Assembly (NCBI GenBank): GCA_913774925.1
Contig: CAJYKB010000121.1
Location: 1-34,046, forward strand
Length of the DNA stretch: 34,046 nt
From: an uncultured Sphingomonas sp.
GTDB lineage: Bacteria; Pseudomonadota; Alphaproteobacteria; Sphingomonadales; Sphingomonadaceae
Direction: 5' to 3'
Positions 32,142 through 34,046 of the stretch are shown one piece after another. Both the position numbers and the translations under genes were made by a program. The first letter of the stretch is position 1; every line of letters begins with the position of its first letter. The notes beneath the pieces are model-generated. The model did not search any database. It had not been told where the DNA came from and saw nothing but the letters and a program-made list of their open reading frames with translations.

Positions 32142-32170
32142 TTGAGGTTGTCCGAACTTCTGACCATATT
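32142..32170 (+). promoter_or_regulatory. Possible promoter of the yefM-yoeB operon
   Basis: TTGAGG and CATATT are spaced by 17 nt, each matching 4 of 6 positions of the sigma-70 -35 and -10 consensus. The -10 element ends 6 nt before the antitoxin ATG, giving a short leader; antitoxin autoregulation would act here. Alphaproteobacterial promoters diverge from the consensus, so this is a suggestion. Confidence 0.4.
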
Positions 32171-32176
32171 CGCGGG

Positions 32177-32428
32177 ATGCAGGCCGTCAGCTATTCGGAA
32201 GCGCGCAAGAACCTGAAGTCGATGATCGACAAGGTCGTCGCCGATCGCGCGCCCCTCGCGATTACCCGCCAGCGCGGGCAGGAGGGGGCGGTTCTGATTT
32301 CGGCGAGCGAATGGGCGTCGATCGAGGAGACGCTGTACCTGCTCTCCTCGCCGAAGAACGCCGCGCGGCTGCTCACGGCGGTACGCGGGTTCGAAGCGGG
32401 CGACGTCAAGGCCATGCCGCTGCCGTGA
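32177..32428 (+). CDS. yefM: YefM-type antitoxin (Phd/YefM family)
   Basis: The 83-residue antitoxin that binds its own promoter and neutralises YoeB. The N-terminal DNA-binding Phd/YefM fold (residues 1-60) is QAVSYSEARKNLKSMIDKVVADRAPLAITRQRGQEGAVLISASEWASIEETLYLL. The C-terminal segment (PKNAARLLTAVRGFEAGDVK) would wrap the toxin. The ATG at 32177 is preferred: an in-frame upstream start would add residues the family lacks. The stop overlaps the toxin start. Confidence 0.9.
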   Translation: MQAVSYSEARKNLKSMIDKVVADRAPLAITRQRGQEGAVLISASEWASIEETLYLLSSPKNAARLLTAVRGFEAGDVKAMPLP

Positions 32429-32691
32429 ACGTGCAGTTCTGGCCGACGGCGTGGGAAGACCTGCGCCACTGGGAAGAGAATGAGGAGAAGATTACTGCTA
32501 AGCTGATGGGATTGAGCGAGGAATGTCGGCGGCACCCTTTCAAGGAAACGGGCAAGCCCGAGCCGCTGGGCGGCAATCTGTCAGGCTGGTGGTCCCGCCG
32601 GATCAGCCACGAGCACCGCCTGGTGTATCGCGTGACGGGGAGTGGCGACGAGCAGGTGCTACAAGTGGCGCGGTTTCGGTATCATTATTGA
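32425..32691 (+). CDS. yoeB: YoeB-type ribosome-dependent mRNA interferase toxin
   Basis: An 88-residue toxin that cleaves mRNA in the ribosomal A site. Catalytic residues match E. coli YoeB: Glu46 in GKPEPLGG, Arg65 in SHEHRLVYRV, and the C-terminal His87-Tyr88 in RFRYHY. LSGWWSRRISHEHRLVYRV is the signature of YoeB/Txe. The start is the GTG at 32425, overlapping yefM as GTGA, so the toxin is made only when the antitoxin is. No truncation is seen; the toxin looks active. Confidence 0.92.
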   Translation: MNVQFWPTAWEDLRHWEENEEKITAKLMGLSEECRRHPFKETGKPEPLGGNLSGWWSRRISHEHRLVYRVTGSGDEQVLQVARFRYHY

Positions 32692-32747
32692 TAACGTAAC
32701 AACATATCTCAAACGCCTATGACGCATATGGATGGTCAAGATCCTCG

Positions 32748-33401
32748 CTAGAAGTATTTCCGAAAGCCCGATTTTGTTCGAGTGAATACTCCACCGCGCG
32801 GCCCAACTTCAATTCCTGATGTGAGCGCGATGCGGCTTTGCACCTGAGGCAAGTTTTCCGAGACGTTTGGCTCAGAGCGTTTCTTTGGCTTGATCTTACT
32901 AATCTTTGACTGGAGTATCCAAGCACTTCGGCCGGACCATTTCATTTTACTCCAGCCCTCACGGTTTTCGATAACATAGATTTCTTCGCCATAGGGTGGC
33001 GTCATACGAATAGCGCTTTGGTCATTCGGATCATATCGCGCATTTGCATCGTCACACACAACGTACGCAGTACCTACTATGTCTCTCGACACATTTTCTT
33101 TGCTATTTTCTGTCTGGATGAAGCTTTTTTGTTTAAATTCTCGAGAGTAATCCAACGCTGCGGTGCCAGCAAAAAGCTCGTCAATGCTGATAAGCAAAGT
33201 GAGACAGGGCCAAAAGATGGTCGTGCCCTGATTACGATGCTCCCATTTGGCCCGCTCACTTTCGGTTGCTCGGTCAAGAGCCGGGTACCAAGCGATAGGT
33301 ACAGAAAGCGCCCGCCCGTCCGCCAACTCAAAAACAAAAGCTGACGGGCCGAAGTAGACGTCCACAACGCGCGTATCAGCATGGCATTCGAGGGCGGACA
33401 T
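32748..33401 (-). CDS. Accessory protein with DUF2442-like N-terminus and SH3-like domain
   Basis: A 217-residue protein of unknown function. Residues 1-80 resemble DUF2442: VVDVYFGPSAFVFELADGRALSVPIAWYPAL, then TTIFWPCLTLLISIDELFAG. Residues about 110-168 (YVVCDDANARYDPNDQSA ... EEIYVIENREGWSKMKWSGRSAWILQS) look like a bacterial SH3 domain. The tail GPRGGVFTRTKSGFRKYF resembles a short basic adaptor motif. The gene is clearly AT-richer than its neighbours, with many AAA, ATT and TTT codons, suggesting transfer. The ATG at 33399-33401 is used. It faces the toxin-antitoxin pair and precedes thiC. Confidence 0.65.
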   Translation of the reverse strand: MSALECHADTRVVDVYFGPSAFVFELADGRALSVPIAWYPALDRATESERAKWEHRNQGTTIFWPCLTLLISIDELFAGTAALDYSREFKQKSFIQTENSKENVSRDIVGTAYVVCDDANARYDPNDQSAIRMTPPYGEEIYVIENREGWSKMKWSGRSAWILQSKISKIKPKKRSEPNVSENLPQVQSRIALTSGIEVGPRGGVFTRTKSGFRKYF

Positions 33402-33432
33402 GATTGGTCTCGCGTGCTGGCCGCTGGTAAGG

Positions 33433-34046
<614 letters not shown>

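Overview
The window is a GC-rich alphaproteobacterial chromosome segment, almost certainly from Sphingomonadales (Sphingomonas or a close relative). The protein families, frequent GTG starts and 4-nt ATGA/GTGA gene overlaps fit this. So do several family-typical gene orders: DUF3576-leuS, ftsE-ftsX-YdcF-plsC opposite an MJ0042 zinc-ribbon gene, and hpf-ptsN. It is mostly core chromosome. No rRNA, CRISPR array, prophage or complete insertion sequence was seen.

Left part (1-9660): the 5' end of leuS and its lipoprotein neighbour, a small beta-barrel-like exported protein, a 509-bp non-coding stretch built of dispersed repeats, a ThiE/TenI-like gene opposite yggS, a HAD hydrolase, ribA-xth, lolA, a TerC-family membrane protein, rho and hemJ.

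Centre (9657-14513): hemJ-hemE point left and ppsR-maf-aroE-coaE-dnaQ point right from a 312-bp spacer. The spacer holds a perfect DnaA box (TTATCCACA), a second 8/9 box, three weaker boxes, four GANTC sites and a short AT-rich stretch. This matches the conserved hemE / RP001-like (DUF299) chromosomal origin context of Caulobacter and Rickettsia, so I call the spacer oriC. It is the most important feature of the window.

Right of the origin (14567-22361): hpf, ptsN, a PaaI-like thioesterase, DUF1491, a SleB-type wall hydrolase, mmcB with an exact alphaproteobacterial SOS box, an ankyrin protein, a SCO1/SenC copper protein, a YcgN-like gene, a YgjP-like metalloprotein and a PBP1A-type penicillin-binding protein. 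Next (22536-25949) come msrB, a translationally coupled three-gene operon (type III polyketide synthase, methyltransferase, FAD oxidoreductase) resembling phenolic-lipid clusters such as srsABC, and tRNA-Leu(GAG).

The far right (26040-34046) has an MJ0042 gene, ftsEX-YdcF-plsC, a secreted cyclophilin, a small acidic protein whose stop codon is in frame with a 5'-truncated acylphosphatase relic, ung and an HTH-like hypothetical gene. A small accessory patch follows: a YefM-YoeB toxin-antitoxin pair and an AT-richer gene with a DUF2442-like N-terminus. The window ends inside thiC.
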